Assembly: GCA_001600495.1 (NCBI GenBank)
Contig: BCKE01000006.1
Coordinates: 466,475 to 500,438, forward strand
Source: Pilasporangium apinafurcum
Lineage: Eukaryota; Oomycota; Peronosporomycetes; Pythiales; Pythiaceae
Length of the DNA: 33,964 nucleotides
Direction: 5' to 3'
Below the pieces are notes generated by a model, which saw only the letters and a list, made by a program, of their open reading frames with translations, ran no database searches and was not told the origin of the DNA. Of the stretch, positions 1 to 9,830 are shown in pieces (position 1 is the stretch's first letter; each line of letters starts with the position of its first letter). The position numbers and the translations under genes were made by a program.

Positions 1-320
1 TGGGAAATGCTTTCTTGAGATTGTAGCAATAGTTGCACGATTATGCGCTAGCTACCACATCATCATGTCCATTTCGGGATCGACGATTGGTTACAAGGGC
101 AGTAAATTACTTTTTTTTGGCCAATGAAATGAATTTTGAACTGACAACGTCATTTTTAATTATCGAGATTTTTTTGATAACATTTGCAAAAAACAATATA
201 ATTAACTCCCTTCATAAGAACAAAATGTGCTTTAAACCACAAGCTGGAAACAGCAACAAATATTTCCCTTCATTTTTACAATATGAAGACTTTCTCAATC
301 TTTGTAGTTGCATAGTGTAT

Positions 321-425
321 TCACATTGCACTCGAATCCGACACTCTCACCATGCCCTGGTCGTATTCGCCGATGAAAGCAAACGCTGCTTGCAGCGTTA
401 GCCCTTCTTCATCCAGGAAGAACAT
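321..425 (-). pseudogene. N-terminal fragment of a bZIP/START-family gene
   Basis: From an ATG at 425 this strand reads a short peptide containing EEGLTLQAAFAFIGEYDQG. It matches the N-terminal motif LEAALAFIDE(F/Y) of the intact family members at 10045, 14337 and 16681. The frame ends after about 34 residues. No basic region, coiled coil or START-like exon follows in 1-320. I read it as a truncated relic. The match is short, so confidence is moderate. Confidence 0.5.
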
Positions 426-1024
426 TGATTTGTCGAGAAAAAAACTAACACGAAAAGAGCCTGTGCCAGAATGATGTTCACTGTCTTGTTCCATTTCACT
501 TTGCAATGCTCTAATCAGCATACCAAACAGTCATTCTGTAGCTCTTACTAACATTCTTGCTTGCGAAGCCCCTTGTGGAAGAGAAGAATGTTGTTTTACC
601 ACAGTGTGGGAAAATGGGGATGCTGGAGTCATTTCCGGGGTTTAGGAGTAACTCAAGTGCGGCGAGGGCAAGACTAAAAGAGATTGATTGTAAACCTCAC
701 AATCAAAATATTCGCACTCGTTGTTGCCAAAAACGGTTATATAATAATTCATGGATGCATATAATGACGGCTTCATATATTACTAAAAATTGTAGACAAT
801 TACAAAGTATCAGATATTGCCTACATTAGTTACATCTCAGAACTACAAGACAATGATGTGATATGGTCCTGTGAAATACCCCTCTTTGTTTATGATAGAC
901 ATGGAGCCCATACGAAAATTGGAAGGAGCCAAACTCAGGAAAGCGAAAGTGCTAGTGCTGCTACAGAAACAATTCCAATATGTATTATCTATAATCGTGT
1001 ATATCTGTAAATTATTAGTCTACT
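426..1024. other. Intergenic region, nothing recognised
   Basis: This stretch lies between the relic at 321-425 and the 3' end of the first SWEET gene. The only open frames are short, with no recognisable domain or match to other parts of the window. I see no tRNA, terminal repeat or tandem repeat. Confidence 0.4.
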
Positions 1025-1925
1025 TTAATCTCTAACTGTGTTGCATGGCGATGCAAGAGAAGCAAATACCGGACTTTCCGCGTCCAGTTCTTCCGTTGAG
1101 GATGACTCTATGACCATGATTGACAGTGAATCTTGGTCATCTTTTGGAACGATATCATCTCCATCACTATTCGATAGTACAATCTCCAATGGGTGTGTCT
1201 TTGGATTATAGATCCAGTATAAACAAATTTGAGATGCGCCAATGGTCAGAAATACAATGTTTGGGCCAATGATAAACCAATTGTGCTGCAAAATGCCGTA
1301 GGTGAACCACATGACATTGTTCGTGACCGCCGCAAATACCATCAGAATGGGGATAAACTCGGCAGATCTATACTTCAGGACGAGGAAAATCTTCTCCAGC
1401 GGCGCGCCGTATAGCAAGAGCGCCATAATGTCGGCGATGACCCCAGCTGTTCGGTTGACTTGTGCACGCGTTTGGTTTGTATGACCTAAGCCGCCGAGAA
1501 TCGCATACACGCTGACAACTACCAGCACAACGGTGAGCAGGACGAGCACTTTTGCGACGTATTTCTTTTCAGGAGTCCATCGGTAGTAAATGACAAGGTA
1601 GACCAGCACAAGCACATCGCCAAACACGTATTGCGCAAAGATGGGAAAGATGAGGTCAGCGAGATAGCCATAGATCAACCTGAAGAATCAGCAACATCAC
1701 ACATGAACATGTCAAGCACAATTCTAATTTTTTTACTAAACATTTTTTGCGGGTCACATACCATACATGCGACGTGGCCATCATCGCGGCCAGAGGGATG
1801 ATGGAAAGATAGCCGATTTCATGAGTCTTGTAAATTCGGTAGATTGCAGGTGCAGGACTGAGGAGCATCATGATTGATGTTATCCCGACCAAGACCCGAA
1901 ACACATCGATGGCAGCAGAAGTCAT
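1025..1925 (-). CDS. SWEET/MtN3 sugar transporter, SWEET-1
   Basis: Two exons: 1925-1762 (164 nt) and 1679-1025, with an 82-bp GT-AG intron in phase 2; 272 aa. The intron splits the Trp codon of SHVW, giving SHVW-LIYGY at the junction. The first half has TM1 with the [12 protein letters not shown] signature, TM2 ending at SHVW, and TM3 ([22 protein letters not shown]). The second half has the usual [15 protein letters not shown] and [18 protein letters not shown] blocks, so both MtN3 triple-helix bundles are present. SWEETs carry sugars down their gradient across plasma or internal membranes; the substrate cannot be read here. The hydrophilic tail ends in ESPVFASLASP, a motif shared by all SWEETs in this window. 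It is closest in sequence to the gene at 3080-3982. Confidence 0.93.
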
Positions 1926-2008
1926 TGATCAAGATGTTTTGAGAACTTAGTAGCTTGATTAAATGATTGATTGATCTGTGGTCAATCAATGAACGAGACA
2001 GTCAGCGC

Positions 2009-2024
2009 AAATGAAGGAATGAGG
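2009..2024 (-). promoter_or_regulatory. Candidate oomycete initiator of SWEET-1
   Basis: The minus strand reads CCTCATTCCTTCATTT, which matches 13 of 16 positions of the Phytophthora initiator consensus GCTCATTYBNCAWTTT as I recall it. It lies 84 bp upstream of the ATG at 1925. Transcription start data are absent. Confidence 0.35.
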
Positions 2025-3079
2025 CCAACATATCCGTTCGATCAAAAGGCTCTGAGAAGTCCATTTACTTGTCATAATGCCCTCAGCATAGATTGTATCA
2101 CCGCGATTGCGTCCGTCAATATTTTATCTGAATACGAAAAAGAAATGCGAGGGCTCTGTAATTGATCGGTATTCATACTGTATGGATATCCATTGAGTGC
2201 CCGCCTCAGTCTTTGCGTCGCGTGCTAATAGTTGTGAATTTGATTGGTAATGAATCAAAAGACTCGCGACATGATGGGTATTATAAGCGCTTTTCCGTCA
2301 TTATCATCATTGTCGTTGTCACATGGCAGTGATTGTGTCAATCCTGAGCACGTAGATCTTCATGTCTCTTCCACCCTTTCGTACTGATGTCTCAGTAAAG
2401 TGACACTAATGAATTTATTGTTGTGGTTACAAAGCTACGGCTTTTACAACAGTATAGACCGCAGACAACGAGAAAACACTTCCTTCATTTCCGATGAAAA
2501 GATGATGACAAGGAGGTTTTATTCTTTTCCAGACAGAATCCATCCGTGAATTCGAGTTCTTTCATAGCCAAAGAAAAGCGCTGAACAAAATTAGTGAGTC
2601 ACAATGACCGCTTCTCGAGCTCGATACTCTCGGAACAGAGCCGCAAAATCTTGTGTGTTGCGTTTGTCTCGCGCAGATACGAAATATTTCGCTAGCTTTA
2701 GCGTCAATTTACATTATTGTCCGAAAATAAATGTGTTACAGTTTCGAATCGGAACGGAAGTCAAACTGTGTATTAAGATCAAACCACAACCTATATGGTC
2801 AATTGTGTCGCATTTTGAACAGGGTCGTGTTTTACATCGCCAAACTGATACTAATGGACGGAGCCGAGGTTTCACATTCTACACAAGTTCGTGCCCAATA
2901 CTGAGGTGTTTGGATGGTTCATATGCGATTCGCGTCTTAGAACTGTCGCACAAACTGTTGCTATCCATTCAACACACCGCAGTTTATAGTGATCGAAGAA
3001 TCATGAATAAGAATAAGGTACACAGATGTATTCGACTGGGTTTTGTTTTTGCCCGATTGTGCCTCCACGTTTGATGTCC
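2025..3079. other. Intergenic region between SWEET-1 and SWEET-2
   Basis: This holds the distal 5' flank of SWEET-1 and the 3' flank of SWEET-2. A 156-codon open frame at 2604-3074 (+) has no recognisable domain, composition or paralogue in the window and was not called. No repeat or RNA gene was seen. Confidence 0.4.
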
Positions 3080-3982
3080 TTAATTGCGTGAATTATTGAT
3101 TGCTTCCAGAGGCGAAGACAGAGCAGTAAATACTGGACTTTCGTTGTTGTTTATGGGTTCGTCCTTCGGTGACATCACCCGTATCGGCAGGGAATCTTGT
3201 TCAGTTTTTGTAGTATCATTATCCGAAGGCATCGTCAATGGATGTGTCTTGGGGTTGAAGATCCAATACAAACATATCTGAGAGGTACCAACCGTCAAAA
3301 AGACAATATTTGGTGCAATGATAAACCAGTCATGCAGCAAAATGCCGTAGGTGAACCACATCGTGTTGTTTGTGACCGCGGCGCAGACCATCAAGATGGG
3401 GATAAATACCGCCGATCTGTGCTTCAAGACATGAAAAACTTTCTCAAGTGGCGAGCCGTACATCAAGAGCGCCATGGTGTCGGCGATGAATCCTGCCGTA
3501 CGAGTAACTTGTGCACGTGTTTGGTTCGTGTGACCAAGTGCGCCCAAAACTGCATATACGCTGGTGACAACAATCACAACTGCGAGTACAGCGAGTACTT
3601 TGCGCACGTACACCTTCTCGGGGGTCCAACGGTAGTAAATGGCAATGTAGACAAGTACCAACACATCACCAAACACGTATTGAGCAAACACGGGGAAAAT
3701 GAGATCTGCAAGGTAGCCATAGATCATCCTGGGGAAGATTACATATTTCACAAACACAAAAAGGAATTGGTGGATGGTTTAACCAGCTTTCCAGAACAAA
3801 CCTGTAGATTTAGCATACCACACGTGCGAACTTGCCATCATCGATGCCAGCGGGATGATTGAGGTGTGGCCAATCTCATGGGTCTTGTAGATACGATAAA
3901 TAGCGGGGGACGGACTGAGGAGCATCATCACCGACGTGACTCCAACCAAAACCCGAAAAACATTTATTGCAGCAGAGGTCAT
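3080..3982 (-). CDS. SWEET/MtN3 sugar transporter, SWEET-2
   Basis: Two exons: 3982-3819 (164 nt) and 3728-3080, with a 90-bp phase-2 intron; 270 aa. The spliced junction reads SHVW-MIYGY. It has both MtN3 bundles: [18 protein letters not shown] in TM1-loop, [22 protein letters not shown] in TM3, [20 protein letters not shown] and [18 protein letters not shown] in the second bundle. The cytosolic-type tail carries IRVMSPKDE and ends with [12 protein letters not shown]. It shares gene structure and much of its sequence with SWEET-1 in the same orientation, so the two look like a tandem duplicate pair. Long open frames on the opposite strand are antisense shadows. Function is facilitative sugar transport by family; the sugar is unknown. 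Confidence 0.93.
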
Positions 3983-4454
3983 TCTTAATTCGTCTGCGTC
4001 TTTGCTTTGCGATCACGTTTGTTGCCGCGTCAATATAGATTTACTTTTAGGATATTGCTGGTTTATCCTAATTTCAAATTGATGGAAGAAGAAGAGGATT
4101 ATCGGTTTTGCTTTAAGCAACGATTGATCGATCGCAAATGATGGTAGTTCCTGTGCTTACGTCTACCAAGCGTATGTTAAAGAGTTTAGTTTTTCTTACC
4201 AAAGCAACCATGCGAAACGCAAGTTCTTGTGGTTGTTAGTGGTGACTCATGCTACGTATCACTTGGCTTTTCGATGTCTGCTTCCTTCTCTCTTATAAGT
4301 ACCTATTGGGACTGCTAGTGCCGGAGATTTGCCCCATGTACTGAGATAAGATCGTTGATGTTGCGGTACTGAATGCCATGATCAGTCTGAAATGTCACAA
4401 ATATCGAAACCATGACCACCAATTGATGGGTAATTGACATTAGCTACTTGAAGT
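3983..4454. other. 5' flank of SWEET-2, nothing else recognised
   Basis: This is the upstream region of SWEET-2 up to the tip of the Fanzor-type element. No clear initiator, repeat or coding frame was recognised. Confidence 0.4.
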
Positions 4455-4992
4455 TCACTTCAAGAGATCATATGAAATATCAATCGATCAGTAACTCAGG
4501 AAGGAGGACCTTCTCTTTTTCTTTCAGTTCGATTTGACTAACAAAAGCTTGCTAAGACTAAACAACCACAGAATAGACATCTACGACACATGAACTCGAT
4601 GAATATGTGTTCATTCTTGAGAAAGATGTCTCTACTACCATTGACATCTCTATCAAGGACGAACTTCCAGTGAAGACAATCCAAGACTTTCTGGTGCTTC
4701 ATCACGTCACGAATTCTCTCACATTTGAGAACAAGTCTTTCTTCTATACTTTTCCTCACACTCGTATGTGTGATATTTGCCTTTCTTTCGCACCGACACT
4801 ACCGCATCACGCTTTCTGGATAATCATTTTGGCATAGCCATCAGTTGTGTCTCCTCGAGCATCCGTTCTTGAGAAGAANAGAGTTTGTTACAGAGAATTG
4901 GAAGCAGGTTTTTATTGATGTGTATTGGTTTGCTTAAAAAGTCAGGTCAAAGTGTATCGTAGAGGTAGAAGAAATGGAGGATAGAGGATAAG
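4455..4992 (-). mobile_element. Deleted Fanzor/TnpB-type element, copy A
   Basis: The element begins at TCACTTCAAGAG and is almost identical over most of its length to copy B at 25923-26493, differing around 4850-4880. The minus strand from 4759 encodes the end of a TnpB/Fanzor-like protein: a degenerate second zinc-ribbon knuckle (CLHW, where copy E has LHC) directly followed by LDRDVNGSRDIFLKNEH at about 4660-4607. In TnpB and Fanzor this DRDxN motif carries the third RuvC catalytic Asp. A first knuckle (KTCSQ) lies just upstream in another frame and is followed by a stop. The N-terminal segment (DAVVSVRKKG, near 4790) is also out of frame. Most of the expected several-hundred-residue protein is deleted. 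Not functional; ends are approximate. Confidence 0.7.
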
Positions 4993-5350
4993 AACAATCT
5001 TACTTGAACACCTCTCCCGAATTTAGTATTGTCCTGTTTTTTTTTTTGCATGCATTTGCTGTGAGTTTCTTCCTCCGATGAAGACCTTCCAATTCCCATT
5101 CCATCGCATATCAACCTGAGGAAATAGATGCCAGTGGAAAGTTTTGATTGCNAAGGAAGAAGACCTTGAGTTCTGATCTGAAGCCATCCGTTGGAGTATG
5201 AGTTGTTCCGCTTTGGTAAATATACTGGAGATAATGAGGAACAATATTCGGGACTAACTTTGTGACACTTTAGTAAGTTTGTGCCGATTAGTGGCAGGAC
5301 GTTCCCTAGTATTTTTACAAATCGCTTTCTACCATAGTCAGCAACCAAAC
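4993..5350. other. 5' flank of the 5351 gene, with ambiguous base
   Basis: This holds the leader and promoter region of the next gene. One undetermined base lies at 5152. An upstream in-frame ATG exists at 5279, but the start at 5351 was preferred because it begins with the family-type N-terminus. No other feature was recognised. Confidence 0.4.
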
Positions 5351-6923
5351 ATGGCGTTCCTGGAAGACTCGGCCGTAAGCCTAGAAGCAGTGCTGCAGTT
5401 TCTCGAAGATGAATCGATTGCCACTACTTTCAACATAAGCAGCCAGGTACACTCACAAGATTCGAATGAACTACCCACACAACAAGACGAAGAAGAAAAT
5501 GCGCTAGGACTGAATGTTGACATTTGTGAATCAGCGGAGGACCGCTTGTCGCTTCTTTCGTCATTGTATTCGCCGTCTACAGATACAGATATTGCATCGA
5601 TTTCAGCAATTGGTGTCCATCCACATTCTGAGCTACTACCATCACAAACGAACAAACAATTGAAACTAAATAACTCTTCGACTAAGAAATCAACCAAAGA
5701 AAAGTCCAAGAAACCACTCAAATACAACCCCAACAAGGCACGTGATGAACGGCGGCAGGAATTGATCTACTTGCGCAAGAAAGTCCAAGAAATGCAGACC
5801 CAATTGACACAATTACAAGCAAACCCTCGATTGCAGTCTGACAGAAGCGGTCTCGTTTGTAAACCAAATCCTAAAGTCTGGAAAGAGATCGCTACCAATC
5901 AATGGGAGCAGCGTAAGGAAGCCGAACGTGAGAACATTCGGTTAAAACTTGCGCTTGCGAGCCAACTCAAAGTTGCGAGAAGTCTTGAGGCGATTCTGAA
6001 GAAACGAACAACGTTGCGGGTATGTCATGAAGTGTGTTCTTTCCATTTGGAACAGAGATTAGAAATACTTTGTGTTCATGTCTAATAACCCAGGGCATGG
6101 AAGCGTGTGGTCTCAGTAAGCGTTCCAAACGGATATACTTTTCTAACGAGGTCGAACGCACGGATGCAGCGATTTTCAACGAGCTGCTTGCTGGTGTGGA
6201 AATGTCATATCGTGAGGTGGATGTAGTGTTGGAGACTATTGATCTTGGCAAGAAAAAAAGCACATACCGTGATACACACGTCCGCGATGGTGTGAATGGG
6301 GTGTACACAGTGATCTCAGCTTGCAAGGTCATGCCATTCGACTTTGACGCAACCAGTACTGCTGTTTGGCGGCATTTTGCACGCAACAAGGAACGTGCAC
6401 CCTTCCATTCTTATTATCGTAAAGATACAACAGTAAGTTGCTCATTTTCTCATGTTTTTTGCAGCAACGAGTTCTGATACATCTATGTTTACAGGGACTG
6501 AAGTCTACGGAGGATATTATTGCCGAGAACATTGGCATTGAGTTACTTTTGTATAACAACAAAGTCGACTCACGCGTCAAACAAATCCTGCGAAAATATG
6601 TCGAAACAGATCGCGTGGTGATGGTATGGCGATCAATCACTGACAACGTCCATTTCGAGGGTACACCAATATCCGGGGTCCATTTCCACGAAAAAGGGTA
6701 TTGTGTTATCAAACGACCCACGGCCACAGTAAATAACTATTCACTACTGCAAACGTGTTATATTATCACACCGGAATTCACTAGCTCTGCTTTGGACGAA
6801 GACCGCGAAACAATCAGAGAGCTCACCAATTNCNTGTTGAATGGCNNAGCAGCTATGCTTGCTACAACCCACCAAANGATAGAGAATATCCTTATGACTC
6901 AAGCTTTAAGGCGGCAAAACTGA
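5351..6923 (+). CDS. bZIP-like/START-like protein, M96-like family, gene 1
   Basis: Three exons, 5351-6019, 6094-6432 and 6495-6923, with phase-0 introns of 74 and 62 bp; 478 aa. Residues 1-25 carry the acidic-hydrophobic N-terminal motif (SLEAVLQFLEDE). Residues about 118-160 form a basic, leucine-spaced bZIP-like segment (NKARDERRQELIYLRKKVQE). Residues 176-220 are a second charged helix (VWKEIATNQWEQ... RENIRLKL). Exons 2 and 3 give a START-like half with AVWRHFARNKERAPFHSYY and TDRVVMVWRS. Known: the family is expanded in oomycetes; its biochemical role is not established to my knowledge. Inferred: a DNA-binding or dimerising, possibly ligand-sensing regulator. Five ambiguous bases at 6832-6877 leave a few residues undetermined, and the inverted-repeat arm starts at 6878, inside the last exon. 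Confidence 0.85.
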
Positions 6924-6966
6924 TGCTGTTCTTATCGGACATCGCACGGAGTGACCTCAGTTTGCT

Positions 6967-8191
6967 ATGGACGAAAGTGATCTGATCGCAATCCTCGACA
7001 CGATTGTTATCCACAACAAAAACACCTGGGTGGTTCAGCAATGATCAACTCGGTTGCAGTTTTGTGTATCATTTCCACAAAAGAGCAATCGTAGCAGCAA
7101 AGTATTCCTTTTGCGGCCAAGAAACTGGGAAATGAAAAAAACTAAGAAGCTGCTTAACTACCGCTGCAACAAGACGCACGCAGTCAGAACACGAGAACAT
7201 TAAAGTAAAACTCATACCGGGAAGTTAAGTTGACATCGCGAAAAGTCCCGATGCAGTCTCAAACAATAAGAAATGAGAAATGCTGAGGGTATGTCGTATG
7301 ATGCTGATACGGAAACACTATGACTGCATTTACTGTATTAGTATATGTATCTCGCTCTGTTCACTCCGAACATGGAAGTATGTGGTCTCGGTATGCAAAT
7401 TAAACGAGTCTATTCTTCAAACGTAGTCGAACAAACCAATGTGGTCATCTTTAACGAGCCGTTTGATAGCACGAAGGTATTGTACCGCGAGGTAGACACT
7501 GTGTTGGAAGCCGTCGGTTTTGGCTCGGACAACCTCCAAGTCATGTAGTGCCCAATTTCACGATTGGGTGAATGGTATGTACATAGTAGTCTCTGTCTCC
7601 AAAGCTCATCTATTCAGCTTTGACTCAGTCATTGCCGCTGTCTGGAACCATTTGGCATGCAGCACAGACTATACTCCTTCCCGTTCGTACTGTCAAAGGA
7701 TGCAACAATACGTCTCCGCCACTAAAAAAATTCGGAGCTACTTGACTTTTACCAATCTGTGTGTGTTAGAAAGACCACAGACAAAGCAATCTCTGGAAAT
7801 ATAGGCACGGTACTATTTGTGTAGAATAGCAAAGCAAACATGCGCTTCAAGCGAATCCTACAGAAGTACATCGAGGAGGATCGTATTTTGGTCGTGTGGT
7901 AGACAATAATAGACGATGCTCATTTCGCAGATATACTGACGTTCAGTGTACAGTTTCATGGCAGAGGATGTTGCGTTATCCAACTGTCTAGCGCTGCATC
8001 AAATGAGTATTCACTGATACTGCAATTATGATATATCGTCACACCAGAACTCACAAACTGCGGCTTGGAGGAAGAACTTGAAACTATCGAAGAGCTTCAC
8101 TGACTTCGTATTGAATGATACAGTCGCCATGATTACTGGTTGCTATCAAATGGTGGATAATATACTGGTGGCTCAAGCCATGGAATTGTAA
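6967..8191 (+). pseudogene. Decayed bZIP/START-family gene
   Basis: Colinear with the intact gene just upstream but broken throughout. An ATG at 6967 opens a family-like N-terminus (MDESDLIAILDTI) that soon hits stops. Near 7190-7305 the end of exon 1 is still visible (EHENI followed by GTATGTC at the expected donor). Exon 2 remains as NMEVCGLGMQIKRVYSSN and YREVDTVLEAV, then a stop at 7546-7548, and resumes in another frame as HDWVNGMYIVVSVSKA and AVWNHLACSTDYTPSRSY. Exon 3 remains as KYIEEDRILVVW followed by a stop, then further stops. It is probably a tandem duplicate of gene 1. An identical copy lies in the other inverted-repeat arm. Confidence 0.82.
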
Positions 8192-8792
8192 TACGAGGAA
8201 CAAGAAATGATGTACTTTTAGCTGTCCTATTATTTGTCCCACCCATCATATCTCTCTTGTCAAGCAAAATCCAGACATCGCATTAACGCATCATCAGTAC
8301 GCTCTCTCTTGATCTCCATAATCTGTACAAGATACTAGTCAGCAACGTACTGATTTGTAGTAATACCAAACGGATTTGTGATACACACGGCTGAGATGGC
8401 ATGACTGCTGACGCATCGTAAGTGAAGCTCGCCACAAGAATGTGCTTTCTATTTCTTTTCACTCAACAAAAGTGAGACAAGACATTGTCAGAATATCTTC
8501 AGCCAAACTGAAATGAACTGTAGGCTTCTCCTGACCAACGGACCAGTCGTGTACGTCAGTACCTTCGACACCAATCGCGCGACATGAACAGACACCAAAA
8601 GTTTCGTTCATTCTAACTGATATGCACCAAAACTTCGAGAATGACCAAATGTGTCATTCGGCAATTTGCCTTGCATTGTTCAACTCACTTCCATTTCCAA
8701 GCGTCCGTTCCTTTCAATGCACTTCAAGTGCCAACAGCGTTTTTCTTCCCAGAACAGTCAGCTGAGATTTTCAAGGATAAACTAATACCAAG
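8192..8792 (+). other. Intergenic region and promoter of SWEET-3
   Basis: Between the pseudogene end and the SWEET-3 ATG I see no coding frame or repeat. A candidate initiator lies at 8652-8667. A second pyrimidine-rich CTCACTTCCATTTCC at 8684-8698 could also serve. Confidence 0.4.
8652..8667 (+). promoter_or_regulatory. Candidate oomycete initiator of SWEET-3
   Basis: TGTCATTCGGCAATTT matches 14 of 16 positions of the oomycete initiator consensus GCTCATTYBNCAWTTT as I recall it, 126 bp upstream of the ATG at 8793. The identical site occurs at 32175-32190 on the minus strand in the duplicate. Confidence 0.45.
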
Positions 8793-9755
8793 ATGTCATC
8801 TGTGATCGTAAATATTTTCCGTGTATTGGCGGCGCTTACGTCGCTCATGATGATTCTCAGCCCTTCGATAGTTGTCTATCGGATACATAAAACCCATGAA
8901 ATCGGTCATACATCGATCATCTCACTAGTCTTGGTGCTAGCCAATTGTCACATGTGGTAAGTACAAGGTTCAATGGTTGTATAGATTTTTTTTCTTACGA
9001 TATGTCACTAAGCTGATATCTTCTTGTTATTCAGGATGATGTTTGGATACCTCGAAGGCAACATCTTCCCTGTGTTTATCACTTTCATAGTCGGAGATTT
9101 CATTACACTCATCTACCTGATCGTCTACTATCGATGTACAACTGAACGTGCTTATGTGCGCAAAGTGATTGGTGTTGTGGTCGTCGCGCTCTCGATCGTC
9201 AGTGTGTATGCGCTGCTGGGTGGCTTGGGTGTCACTCACCAACAACGCCATCAAGTCACCAATACGATCGGGTACACTGCCGCGTGTGTAGCATTGCTGC
9301 TCTACGGCTCACCATTCGAAAAGGTATTCCAAGTGTTAAAGCACAAATCCGCTGTCTTCATCCCTATTCACATGGTGATCGCTGGAACAACCAACAATGG
9401 AGTCTGGGTGGTCTACACCACTTTATCAAGCAATTGGTTCATGTTCGTACCCAATGCTGTCTGTTTTGTTCTGGGTATTATCCAGATTATCTTGTACGTC
9501 ATCTACAATCCCAAGACCCATCCACTCATCACTCCAGACAACATACCAAAGACTGATGCTTCAACGACCACCGTTGAAATTGTGCTCTCACCAATGGCGG
9601 ATGACCTCAGAGGCAGCAAATTCTTCAGTGAGAGCCCAAGCTTTCACGCCATTCAATCACCACTTGTGCCACTCAACAGCGAAAGAGGTACTGTAACTCG
9701 TAGTGCAGCAGAAGTAGTCATAGATGTAGATTTCCCTAGTGATGACGACCAGTAA
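8793..9755 (+). CDS. SWEET/MtN3 sugar transporter, SWEET-3
   Basis: Two exons, 8793-8956 (164 nt) and 9035-9755, with a 78-bp intron (GTAAGT...TCAG) in phase 2; 294 aa, the longest SWEET here. The junction reads CHMW-MMFGY. Bundle 1 has [19 protein letters not shown] and [22 protein letters not shown]; bundle 2 has [15 protein letters not shown] and [22 protein letters not shown]. It groups with the gene at 24781-25667 (shared CHMW-MM(F/Y)GY, GGLGVT or GGFGVT, and PFEK(V/I)) rather than with the other four. The tail has [11 protein letters not shown], then [15 protein letters not shown], followed by about 30 extra residues ending in an acidic DFPSDDDQ. An identical copy lies at 31087-32049. 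Sugar specificity is not visible. Confidence 0.94.
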
Positions 9756-9830
9756 ACTTTTTTTCTCTTCCTTTGAATTGGAGATATTATCTTTATGTGT
9801 TGCGTATGTCTGCCGTAACATGTAGGAGCT

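Noticed and set aside
2604-3074. 156-codon open frame on the plus strand
   Set aside because: No recognisable domain, no paralogue in the window, no convincing splice or start context. Chance open frames of this size are expected at this base composition.
3197-3862. 221-codon plus-strand open frame
   Set aside because: It lies antisense over both exons and the intron of SWEET-2, which has clear family identity. It is a shadow frame.
4607-4837. Plus-strand frame with EKDVSTTIDISIKDELPVKT, conserved between element copies
   Set aside because: It is antisense to the LDRDVNGSRDIFLKNE block. The minus-strand reading carries the recognisable TnpB/Fanzor signature, so conservation on plus is a by-product.
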